Shown here: in pieces, positions 36,099 to 47,522 of the stretch | How the letters are laid out: each line of letters opens with the position of its first letter | Numbering within the stretch: position 1 is the first letter of the stretch | Source: Fallopia convolvulus | Taxonomy: Eukaryota; Streptophyta; Magnoliopsida; Caryophyllales; Polygonaceae | Reading direction: 5' to 3' | Assembly (NCBI GenBank): GCA_964016875.1 | Contig: OZ024724.1 | Location: 32,821,786 to 32,885,785 of the forward strand | DNA: 64,000 bases | Translations under genes and position numbers: made by a program | Notes under the pieces: model-generated | Seen by the model: the letters and a program-made list of their open reading frames with translations, nothing else | What the model was told of the DNA's origin: nothing | Database searches by the model: none

Positions 36099-36919
36099 TG
36101 ATGTGAATCCGTCCCATCAAGATCTCACCATGTCAAACCGTAATCAAAACATCATGGACGAGAAGCAAGAGCACGAGAAGCAAGAGCAAGAGGAACCGCC
36201 GGTGATGCGAATTACTCGGTCCATGGCGAAGACTCTACAACGTCAAATCAAGGAAGCTCTCGCCACGCTGCTCGTCCCCGAGCTTGCCTCGCTCGACACC
36301 AACCCCGGAGTCGCTCGGCACCGCCCCTATCCAGCTCATTACCGAGCTTGCTTTTGAATGCCAAAGGTTGTTGGCGAACGTGAATAGACATCTTTTAATG
36401 CGTTTTTAGTACGTCTTTTATTGCTCGGGTTTTAATGCTCGGTTTAATACTCTAGAAGTGGATCGGTCTTGGGTTTAAAAGGGCCTTTCGTGTGTTGTTT
36501 TGATTACCTTTGAATTGATAAAAAACTTCCTTTTGCTGGATGCAAAGAATCATCTCTTTGAAGGTCTTGTTCTTGATTCGATTGTGAGTTATATCGATCT
36601 TTCAAGAACACTTGGTGTGTAATATCCAAGCCCCTAGTTCTTTCAAACGACGGTGAGTCATATCCGTCATTGAGAGTCCATATCCCCTTCAATTCTCCCA
36701 TCCAAACGTTCAACGTCCCATCATCATCTCTTCGAGTTCGCTCGGCCTCGACCAGAATCCGCTCGGCACCGACCTGTATCCGCTCGTCACCGATCCGGAA
36801 TCACTCGGCTACGACCATATCCTGCAAAGCTCGAGTTGCAAGGTCTACGACTTCTTCGAGGCTATCGTTTACGGGAGTTAAGCGCTCGCACCGTGAATCA
36901 ACCTAGGACGATCGTATCA
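36099..36919 (+). repeat. 3' LTR of the CRM-like element
   Basis: 821 bp, TGATGTGAATC...GATCGTATCA. I count about 13 base differences from the 5' LTR and no length difference, roughly 1.6 %. With a commonly used plant rate (1.3e-8 per site per year) this would be about 0.6 million years; this is a by-eye estimate. Confidence 0.9.
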
Positions 36920-37534
36920 GGTTTTATTAGTCTACATAATTTATGGGACGTTTTCTGTTTAGTAAGTTTTTCCACCCGAGGTATATAATTTTACCGCTTT
37001 AACGCGAGCCCCGTTCCGAGACGGGTTTTGAGTTTTAAAACTTATCTCTTCTATACTTAATTAGGAAGGAACGACGGATTGGGATTGAAAGATAGGCTCG
37101 AATTTCTTGTCTTAAAAAAAACGAAAACAGCGGATGAGGATGGAGCGAGTTCGAGAACGACAGCCTCGGGAGAAAAAAATTCAATTGCACCGTCGGCTGC
37201 TCCCTCGTCTTCCACCTCCATCTTCACCTTCACTTCACCATCTTCTTCCCCTTTCCCTTCTTCCATTTTTGTGGCTGTTGCTGCAGCTAGAACCATGAGA
37301 GAAACCAGGACGGAACACTAGGCTCGGGAAGAAAGATCGGCTTCAACACCGCCGGTCTCTTCTTTGCCTCGCTGCGATGTCGCCGGCGTTCGCTAGCTAC
37401 TCCGACCACCACCCACCGCAAGGGTCGCCACCGGGAAACGCCCAACCACCCTCGAGCTCGAGGATCGAACCACTATCGAGCCAAACGAGTGAAGGTATAT
37501 ACGATCGAAATTAATTAGCGGGTTAGTTGCGGAG
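36920..37534 (+). repeat. FAM1 copy B 5' LTR, middle part
   Basis: It continues the LTR after the nested element, from GGTTTTATTAGTC to GCGGAG, where the first tandem unit begins. Intron-like segment 1 starts inside it at 37495 (GAAG|GTATAT). Confidence 0.8.
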
Positions 37535-40500
37535 CCACGTTAATGGCCTTTCGGTTCCACTTTGCTAATTAAATTTATTGTTTTTATAATCTTGACGTTG
37601 ATACGGTCCCACGGGTTCAAACCGCTCGGGAACCGGACGTCTGGATCTTCAGTTATAGCGAATACAAGTTTCGGATACCGATTGCCGGGTAAAGGACTTC
37701 AGTTAATTACTCGGGATTCGTTGTTAATCCGTTTGATCCGAAATTTGGTAACCTTTAAGAAATGTTGTTAATGAACTATTTTTATTTAGAAAATTGTTTC
37801 AAAAGTGAAGCGGATAATTAGTTATAATTCCGCCAAGATGGCTCCTTAAAGCATGATAACTAAGGATTTGTTATATATCGATATTCGAAAATTAAATCGT
37901 TTATCGATTAGGAAGTTGTAGGATTTGAGTATAAAACTAATAAGTGTTCCGTGAGCTCGTTTTTGAGAAATCCTTTTGTTATATTTGGCAGAAGGATGAT
38001 AAAGATTACTGTTGGAATTGCCAAAGATGTTGAGCACGCCTTCTAAGGCAAGTGGACGGCTCTCTCTTGCATTAAGGTTTCCAATGGCTATACTTGAGTG
38101 AAGATCATGGTTGAACTACTTCAAAATGAAGCTGAGTTTCAGAAATAAGAACTTAAGGAAGACTTGATGAAGATTTTGTTTAAATAGAAGGTTGTTCTAT
38201 TTATTTACTAATTCTTTTTAAGTTAAGGCTTGTATAAGACCTTTTATTCACTTTTTCGCTGTAAAGTTTTACTTAATTTTGTTAAGTTTTAAATGGTTTC
38301 ATTTACCTTGTTTTTAGTTTGTTCAGTCAGTTTAAAGCCTTGGGTAGCTTCGGTTTAGTCTTAATCGGGGTTACTGGCGGTAATACATCCAGGGTAGGAA
38401 GGGGGTGTTACAGAAGTGGTATCAGAGCTAAAAGTTCCTAGTCTTTCTTAAGACTTTCATTCTTCCATATAGAATTATGGAGAATTCTATATTGGTGTTA
38501 TCTTAGAACCATTTACGGAAAATGGTTAATATTGGAGGTCAGACTCGTGAAGAGATAGAAAGAGGAAAGGGAATTGGAGAACATGAGGTAATAAGTTTGT
38601 AATGGTTTATGTGAAAAAGGTCCTATAGTGGACATTTGATTCCTTGGAGATGGGAATGGATTCCGAGCCACGGTAATGGCCTTTCGGTTCCGCTTTGCTA
38701 ATTAAATTTATAGTTTTTACAATCTTGACGTTGATACGGTCCTACAAATTCAAACCTCTCGGGAACCGAACGTCCGGATCTTCAGTTATAGCGAATACAA
38801 GTTTCGGATACCGATTGCCGGGTAAAGGACTTCAGTTAATTACTCGGGATTCGTTGTTAATCCGTTTGATCCGAAATTTGGTAACCTTTAAGAAATGTTG
38901 TTAATGAACTATTTTTATTTAGAAAATTGTTTCAAAAGTGAAGCGGATAATTAGTTATAATTCCGCCAAGATGGCTCCTTAAAGCATGATAACTAAGGAT
39001 TTGTTATATATCGATATTCGAAAATTAAATCGTTTATCGATTAGGAAGTTGTAGGATTTGAGTATAAAACTAAGAAGTGTTCCGTGAGCTCGTTTTTGAG
39101 AAATCCTTTTGTTATATTTGGCAGAAGGATGATAAAGATTACTGTTGGAATTGCCAAAGATGTTGAGCACGCCTTCTAAGGCAAGTGGACGGCTCTCTCT
39201 TGCATTAAGGTTTCCAATGGCTATACTTGAGTGAAGATCATGGTTGAACTACTTCAAAATGAAGCTGAGTTTCAGAAATAAGAACTTAAGGAAGACTTGA
39301 TGAAGATTTTGTTTAAATAGAAGGTTGTTCTATTTATTTACTAATTCTTTTTAAGTTAAGGCTTGTATAAGACCTTTTATTCACTTTTTCGCTGTAAAGT
39401 TTTACTTAATTTTGTTAAGTTTTAAATGGTTTCATTTACCTTGTTTTTAGTTTGTTCAGTCAGTTTAAAGCCTTGGGTAGCTTCGGTTTAGTCTTAATCG
39501 GGGTTACTAGCGGTAATACATCCAGGGTAGGAAGGGGGTGTTACAGAAGTGGTATCAGAGCTAAAAGTTCCTAGTCTTTCTTAAGACTTTCATTCTTCCA
39601 TATAGAATTATGGAGAATTCTATATTGGTGTTATCTTAGAACCATTTACGGAAAATGGTTAATATTGGAGGTCAGACTCGTGAAGAGATAGAAAGAGGAA
39701 AGGGAATTGGAGAACATGAGGTAATAAGTTTGTAATGGTTTATGTGAAAAAGGTCCTATAGTGGACATTTGATTCCTTGGAGATGGGAATGGATTCCGAG
39801 CCACGGTAATGGCCTTTCGGTTCCGCTTTGCTAATTAAATTTATAGTTTTTACAATCTTGACGTTGATACGGTCCTACAAATTCAAACTTCTCGGGAACC
39901 GGACGTCCGGATCTTCAGTTATAGCGAATACAAGTTTCGGATACCGATTGGCAGGTAAAGGACTTCGGTTAATTACTCGGGATTCATTATTAATCCGTTT
40001 GATCCGAAATTTGGTAACCTTTAAGAACTGTTGTTAATGAACTATTTTTATTTAGAAAATTGTTTCAAAAGTGAAGCGGATAATTAGTTATAATTCCGCC
40101 AAGATGGCTCCTTAAAGCATGATAACTAAGGATTTGTTATATATCGATATTCGAAAATTAAATCGTTTATCGATTAGGAAGTTGTAGGATTTGAGTATAA
40201 AACTAAGAAGTGTTCCGTGAGCTCATTGTTGAGAAAATCCTTTTGTTATATTTGGCAGAAGGATGATAAAGATTACTGTTGGAATTGCCAAAGATGTTGA
40301 GCACGCCTTCTAAGGCAAGTGGACGGCTCTCTCTTGCATTAAGGTTTCCAATGGCTATACTTGAGTGAAGATCATGGTTGAACTACTTCAAATCGAAGCT
40401 GAGTTTCAGAAATAAGAACTTAAGGAAGACTTGATGAAGATTTTGTTTAAATAGAAGGTTGTTCTATTTATTTACTAATTCTTTTTAAGTTAAGGCTTGT

Positions 40501-42068
40501 ATAAGACCTTTTATTCACTTTTCCGCTGTAAAGTTTTACTTAATTTTGTTAAGTTTTAAATGGTTTCATTTACCTTGTTTTTAGTTTGTTCAGTCAGTTT
40601 AAAGCCTTGGGTAGCTTCGGTTTAGTCTTAATCGGGGTTACTGGCGGTAATACATCGAGGGTAGGAAGGGGGTGTTACAGAAGTGGTATCAGAGCTAAAA
40701 GTTCCTAGTCTTTCTTAAGACTTTCATTCTTCCATATAGAATTATGGAGAATTCTATATTGGTGTTATCTTAGAACCATTTACGGAAAATGGTTAATATT
40801 GGAGGTCAGACTCGTGAAGAGATAGAAAGAGGAAAGGGAATTGGAGAACATGAGGTAATAAGTTTGTAATGGTTTATGTGAAAAAGGTCCTATAGTGGAC
40901 ATTTGATTCCTTGGAGATGGGAATGGATTCCGAGCCACGGTAATGGCCTTTCGGTTCCGCTTTGCTAATTAAATTTATAGTTTTTACAATCTTGACGTTG
41001 ATACGGTCCTACAAATTCAAACCTCTCGGGAACCGGACGTCCGGATCTTCAGTTATAGCGAATACAAGTTTCGGATACCGATTGGCAGGTAAAGGACTTC
41101 GGTTAATTACTCGGGATTCATTATTAATCCGTTTGATCCGAAATTTGGTAACCTTTAAGAACTGTTGTTAATGAACTATTTTTATTTAGAAAATTGTTTC
41201 AAAAGTGAAGCGGATAATTAGTTATAATTCCGCCAAGATGGCTCCTTAAAGCATGATAACTAAGGATTTGTTATATATCGATATTCGAAAATTAAATCGT
41301 TTATCGATTAGGAAGTTGTAGGATTTGAGTATAAAACTAAGAAGTGTTCCGTGAGCTCATTGTTGAGAAAATCCTTTTGTTATATTTGGCAGAAGGATGA
41401 TAAAGATTACTGTTGGAATTGCCAAAGATGTTGAGCACGCCTTCTAAGGCAAGTGGACGGCTCTCTCTTGCATTAAGGTTTCCAATGGCTATACTTGAGT
41501 GAAGATCATGGTTGAACTACTTCAAATCGAAGCTGAGTTTCAGAAATAAGAACTTAAGGAAGACTTGATGAAGATTTTGTTTAAATAGAAGGTTGTTCTA
41601 TTTATTTACTAATTCTTTTTAAGTTAAGGCTTGTATAAGACCTTTTATTCACTTTTCCGCTGTAAAGTTTTACTTAATTTTGTTAAGTTTTAAATGGTTT
41701 CATTTACCTTGTTTTTAGTTTGTTCAGTCAGTTTAAAGCCTTGGGTAGCTTCGGTTTAGTCTTAATCGGGGTTACTGGCGGTAATACATCCAGGGTAGGA
41801 AGGGGGTGTTAAAGAAGTGGTATCAGAGCTAAAAGTTCCTAGTCTTTCTTAAGACTTTCATTCTTCCATATAGAATTATGGAGAATTCTATATTGGTGTT
41901 ATCTTAGAACCATTTACGGAAAATGGTTAAGATTGGAGGTCAGACTCGTGAAGAGATAGAAAGAGGAAAGGGAATTGGAGAACATGAGGTAATAAGTTTG
42001 TAATGGTTTATGTAAAAAAGGTCCTATAGTGGACATTTGATTCCCTGGAGATGGGAATGGATTCCGAG
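37535..42068 (+). repeat. Four-copy tandem array of a 1133-bp LTR/primer-site/leader unit
   Basis: Units lie at 37535-38667, 38668-39800, 39801-40934 and 40935-42068 (1133, 1133, 1134 and 1134 bp). Each runs from inside LTR segment 1 (CCACG-TAATGGCC) through the LTR end, the primer site (38417, 39550, 40684 and 41818) and about 250 bp of leader, to GGATTCCGAG. At the junctions the leader word ATTCCGAG is fused to CCACGG; both parents share GAG there. Each unit contains a 69-codon frame and a 63-codon minus frame, which are only repeats of noncoding sequence. No LTR 5' ends occur inside, so the array was made by recombination, not by repeated insertion. Confidence 0.9.
41818..41829 (+). other. 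Last primer binding site of FAM1 copy B
   Basis: TGGTATCAGAGC in tandem unit 4, next to the intact internal region. In this unit the LTR end has mutated from TTACA to TTAAA. Confidence 0.7.
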
Positions 42069-45000
42069 AAGGATCCAAAGTAAGATTAGGTGAAGATTCC
42101 TAAAGTTGAATCGGTTCTTGACCAAGTTCTCAATAAATTCCTATTCTCTCTTGAGAGTCTGAATTGGGTGTACCCTCGTCGTTTCTTCCATATTAGGAAA
42201 CTTCTTGTGAGATTTTGAAGTTAAGTATTCTATTTCATAAAGATTTTCTATTTTGAAGGTTTCCTATTTTAAGCTCGTATGATGGAAGATTCAAGTTAAG
42301 AATTTTTTATTAGAAAGTTCATGATTCAAAGTTATGTGAAAGAAACTGTTAATTCTTTTTCTTGAAATGTGAAAGTTCAAGTGTTGTCTTTAAAAATGAA
42401 ATTTTAAAGTGAGTTTCTTTGACATTGAATTCATAAGAGTAAGAGCTTTCACGAGTATATTCTTGTAGGAAGTTCTGAATTTTAAAATTCGAGTATCAAT
42501 AGAAGTTTGGAGTTGGAACTTCTACTTCTCAATGTTAAGATTTGTAGAATCTTATAAGTCTTGAGTGATTCTAAAAGATCAGTATGTATCATGAAGTGAT
42601 GTAAAAGAATCGTGAATAGAAAAGGATTACCTTTGGAAACTTTCTTCAACAATTGTGTTTGTGAATCTATAGTATAGATTTATGGATATTCTATACTTTT
42701 CTTTGCTAGTTGGAAGTTAAAGAGCTTTGAGGTGCTCAAGTGTTGGATCAATTGAATTGTTAAACTATTGGAAGATGTAGTTCAATTTGGAATCTGAGAG
42801 TATTCAAACTCGGATGTTCATATATGTTTTTATCCTTTGAGTTAAGAGGATTGAGATTCCTAAATGGAATGCGGATTTCTTGTGATTGTAGTAAGAAAGA
42901 AAGAAAGAATGTTGGTTCAGTTTAAGTTGTGGACAAGTGGTTAATCACCAAGGTTGTTGTGGATAAGGTTAATTGGTCAAATTGTATTGAACAAGAAGTA
43001 GTTCATCGATGATGTGTATATGTTCAATTAACTACTTAGTACAAGTGTTAATTGATTACATGAGTTGTTGATATCCAAATGATTAATCTATGTGACATGT
43101 AATGGGAATTTCGTGTATGATACCCAACTCGGGATAATGAGAAGAGAGTTGAGGTCTATAATTGACTAGTAATGGAATCAGTAGTAAGATGTTCTAAATT
43201 GCCAATGGTATTGACTTATGTTTCTTCAAGGATGGAAATGATAAAGTTCAGTTTTGAGAAGATCATTCAAGGAATGATTTTGGTATGTTCGTTTGTGATA
43301 TTTTAAATAGTTGGGAGAAAAATATCAATCATTCAATATTGTGGTTAATAAGGCTTAGCCTTTATCGCTGAAAAATAATTTCAGTTGTGCTTGGGTTTTG
43401 AAGATTTTCTATCAGTCAAATCTGGTGCCTAAGGTAGTACTGGTGAAACTGTTAAGTTGTCGGCAAGTCTCCTAACCACAAGTTCTTCCTTTGTAATGTG
43501 GTTTGAACTTGAGATAATAAAAGGTATATGTCTTCTCCTTATGGTTAAGTAAGAAGACAAGAGAATGATGGATTAGTTTGTTTACCAATGTTGAATTGGG
43601 ATAAGCCTAAGAATATCTTGTGTGGCCATGTGCATTCTTCTGTTAAAAGAAATTGGAAATTAAAGGACTTTCATTATATATAGAGAGAGGTATATGGATT
43701 GAATGTTTTGAACTAGATGCAAAGTTTGAAAGTTCACTTTTTATATTGAGAAGATTAAGTTGTAAAAGGATTGAAAGTCCTTAAAATCGTCAAAAGAGTT
43801 TGATAGTTCACTTTTGGATATCGGGATTTAAATGACTATTAGCTTGCAGAAGGCTTATTGTTTTGTGAATGGATGAACTGAAGTATTAAATTTTGTCAAT
43901 GGATTATATCTGCATAACTTTAAAGTAGTATGTCAAGGGAGACATACAAGTTGAGAACGACCTTCGAACAATCTTCTATGGGTAAGAAGTGGTTGAAACC
44001 ACATCTTTACTAAGGATTGCAAGTAAGTGGTTATGAGCGATCAACTCTTTTAGTGAACTTGCGAAGTTAAGTTGGGTTAAGAAGACTGAGTTAACTCAGG
44101 CAGAGATTACTCAATACTATGGATTATAGAAAAGTCTAGTAGTATGCCTAATTAAGAAAAGTCAAGGTATGTCATCAAGTTCTACCTTGAGGAGGAAATG
44201 AAGTGTCACATTCGAAAGGAAATGTTGGGCTCAGAAGTGAGTTGGAGTATCTTAGCTTCTTTGAGACTCAGTTTTGATTTGAAACTTTGGTCAAGTTGGT
44301 AAGGCCAGCTAATGTACAAATGTCAACACAGAACTTGGGCAAAGCGTCCGTAGCATCATGAAAATAAGGTCAGCACTTTATATGATGCATTGGCTAACGC
44401 GCCCAATTCGTCAAGAGAGTAACTAATCTTTATTTCAACAGTATTCAAAGTTAAAGGAAGTATGTTAGTAACCTATGTCGAGTTCATGTCAAGATGTTAT
44501 GATTTAAGGGATATTTGAAATTGTTTTGTGATTTTCTCTTTTGAGAAAAATCTTACGAGTTTGTAGAATTATAGGTATGAATTTTTAAAGAAATGTTGAT
44601 TTGACATACGGAATTCATGAATAAAATTTTCTACGGTTTTCATGGTGGTGAGTAAGAATGTATTTTGTCTTCCATCTTGATCACATGGTAAGGCAAGATT
44701 ACATGTCTTATTCCTATGAGAATGCAATAAAGGGTTATGTTTATTTTATCTCCCCATCCTGATCACATGGTGGAATAAGATCACATAATTCTTTAGGTTT
44801 TAAAGAATAGTTTCTAGTATGTTTTGGCAATCATATAAGTTTTGCAATTATATGAGTTTTGCAAGTGTAGTTGATTGAGATGAAAAGATGCAAGCTTTCT
44901 TTTGCATTATAGCAATTTCAATATCTAGTATCTTGTAAAACTCCTTTGAGTTAGTATATCCTTGGTATCCTATACCATTTAAGGAGTATGGTCAAACTTC

Positions 45001-47522
45001 CCAAAACAGTTCGATTATAAGTAAAGAAATTTGGTAAGATTCTTTACAAATCTATGTTGGTCTCTGAAGAGCATGGAGTAACTTCGTACTTCTCTAAAAG
45101 TTTGGGATTGTTTTCAGTCAACGATTATTGAAATTCTCTAAGCAGTTTGCTAGTAGTTCATCTTGGTTGACGTCATGACCTAAGAAAGTCATTTCCTTTT
45201 TAGCGGAATTGACTTTGAAAGTAAGTTGATATGGACTCCTAGAATGGTACCCTTTCTAAGGAATGATATTGTAGTAATCCTTTCTTTGGAATAAAGGATG
45301 TACTAGTAATTTCTCCATTAGTTGTTATTTGTTTTCATGTTGTCTTGAGAACTTAAATCTCTTTGAGATAAGATAGTCAAGTGAGGACTTTAAGCAGAAC
45401 TCCAACGAGTCTGGAGTTGGGATATGTAAATTAGTATTGATTTTCAATCTCAGCCTGAAGTTGTTGGATATAAAGAGTGGACACATGAGGATATGTTTTT
45501 AATCCTAAGAGCTAGATTGCCCAACAAGTCAAGTCGTCACATGAAGTTTTAATAGTACTTCGATGGTAAAGACTAATAGTTGTCAATGGAGACAATTTTG
45601 TTGGAAATTATTGGACTAAAGGTATTATTGTCCAATATGTTGGTATAGTAATGCGTAAGAGTGTAGTTTGAAGTAGTTGAGAGAGATAACTACTTTTGAA
45701 TGTCAGTATGCTCAAGCTGAGTTTGGTTGGAAAAAGGATGTAAAGGATTGACAAGATAGGTTATTATCTTGTCATGTGTTGGATAAATATCATATTCTTA
45801 AAGTAATACTGAGATTTTATCTCAAAAACAAAATTGAGTAAGGATTTTAAGTAATCCTTGTAAAAAAAAACTAATTCGAGAAGGACTAAAGGTTTAGTTT
45901 GGGTGACAACAAGGTTGTGTGAATACCCTAGGATTTTATTCAAAATCTGTTGATTAGATCAAGGAAAAGTAGTATGGGAAAGTAATATTATTTAAGATCA
46001 ATGGAGAAGATCAAGAAGGTAAGACACCGGGATTTGTTATTCAAGATTATGGATTGTTTAGTTTCAAAACTGTTCATGTGTGTCGATTGTTGATGAGCTT
46101 CGAAAGCTTAATTCAAAGGAAGCATAGTTATTTGCTTAAGTAGTTCTGTCTGGAACAAGTAAATGTATAAGGATTTAAGATAAAACTTTTGATGGACTGA
46201 CATGAAGCGAAATGTCCCCAAGTTGTTTTGATGTGTTTGGTTTGTTTGGAAGTTTTGATTGAGCATAGAAGACCAGATGAAATGTTATAGTCTCTTCATG
46301 TTTCAGAATGGAAGTGGGAAGATGCTACAATGGATTCTTGTCATTAGTTGTTCAAGACTTAATGAAAGAAAAATGCAATATGGAGGTTGTTAAGAAACTC
46401 ATCTAGAGTGTTCTTTCTAATTCATTTAAGATGCATTAAAGAGTACAGAACTTAGCTGAGGTGTTCATGCATGAAGTTTTTCATCTTCATAAAACTCCAA
46501 AGACTATTATCTCTGACTGAGATGGATGGTTCATGCCAAAGTTTTAAAAGGAGTGACATCAACTTTGTGGATTGAATTGAATCTTAGCGTTGGTCTCCCT
46601 CATCAAAGTGATGAACAATGCAAAGTAACGAATTCAAACTCCCGAGGACATGTATTCTGGATTCCACCCGAGTTGGAATGGTAGTTTGAGTTTGAGTGAC
46701 TTCACATACAAGAATTGTGATACCACGATAAAGAAAATGACTCTTTTTGAGGCTTTGTAAGGATGGAAGTGTTGGTTGTCAATTTGTTGGAATGACAATG
46801 CTGACAAGGTTCTTCATGGGCCAGATTTGGCCAAGAGAACAACAACTGATATCGCACTAACACGATCAAGGGTGCTAACTGTTCAAAAGCAACAACAGTT
46901 GTGAGTTGTGCTAAAGAGAGAGCATGCTAAGTTTATTGTAAAGAACAACATTTTTGTTCTGGTATCCGCTTTGAAAGGCATATTCCGTTGGGGAATGCGA
47001 GACAACGTAAATGCTCGCTATGTTGGATCTTTTGAGATACTGGTAAGCTTGTTTATCAGTTGGCATTGCCACCTTCAGTGCATTCTATCTATAATATCAT
47101 GCTTGTGATTCTTCTAAGATAGTATGCGTTTAATGTATCTTAGTGTACTCCACAATAATGATATGGATATTTAACCAGATGACACCTATGAAGGAAGGCT
47201 AGTTTGAATCGTGAATGAGAAAATACCTTTGGTTAGGTTACCTTGGCCTAATTATGGAGGTAAAGAAAAGACTTCAGAAACCAGACAGGAAATGCTGAGT
47301 CATTTTCCAAAGTTAGTGAATGTTGTAAAGAAAAAGTTTGGTAACTAAACAATGGTTATTTTGTGCCTGGTGCAGAAATAACAGCATGTTTATTTTAAGG
47401 GGGTATTACAAACTACTGTATAAGTTTGTAGTGGTTATGTGTATGTGTGCTTATGCTATCCTTCCCTATGATCTGAGCTCTCCTTGGTTTTGAGGACGAA
47501 ACCATTGTTAAGGGAGTACTAA
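42069..47522 (+). mobile_element. FAM1 copy B internal region, decayed
   Basis: About 5.5 kb with no long frame. It is longer than copy A because it keeps roughly 43150-44930. The two copies align well elsewhere, including their noncoding character. Only the integrase C-terminal part can be recognised. TTGAGGACGAAACCATTG and AAGGGAGTACTAA lie just before the 3' LTR, the latter being the probable polypurine tract. Confidence 0.75.
46470..47108 (+). pseudogene. FAM1 copy B integrase remnant
   Basis: It contains the core remnant LHKTPKTIISD followed by TGA (about 46487-46522) and, after the post-core block (HGPDLAKRTTTDIAL), the segment SALKGIFRWGMRDNVNARYV then GSFEIL. The last motif corresponds to the conserved gypsy pattern SPMKG-x(2)-RFG...RYIGPFEI. 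Several frame breaks separate these parts. Confidence 0.75.

Larger units (their letters stand above)
29706..36919 (+). mobile_element. CRM-like Ty3/gypsy retrotransposon nested in the FAM1 LTR
   Basis: The 7.2-kb element has two 821-bp LTRs, a tRNA-iMet primer site, gag and pol in the order protease, reverse transcriptase, RNase H and integrase (Ty3/gypsy order), and a polypurine tract. The reverse transcriptase block (RMCVDCRAINNITVKYRHPI) is of the plant CRM/chromovirus type, judged from memory. The coding region is broken by at least one stop in gag and several frameshifts. I see no clean 5-bp target duplication: the left flank ends TTGGA and the right starts GGTTT. By-eye LTR differences number about 13 in 821. 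Confidence 0.85.

Noticed and set aside
37562..41171. Four near-identical 69-codon frames
   Set aside because: They are copies of the same noncoding LTR segment in the tandem array, spanning intron-like segments 1 and 2.
37535..42068. CRISPR-like or centromeric satellite interpretation of the regular repeats
   Set aside because: The units are 1.13 kb, contain a retroelement primer site and LTR end, and exist in only four copies within one element.
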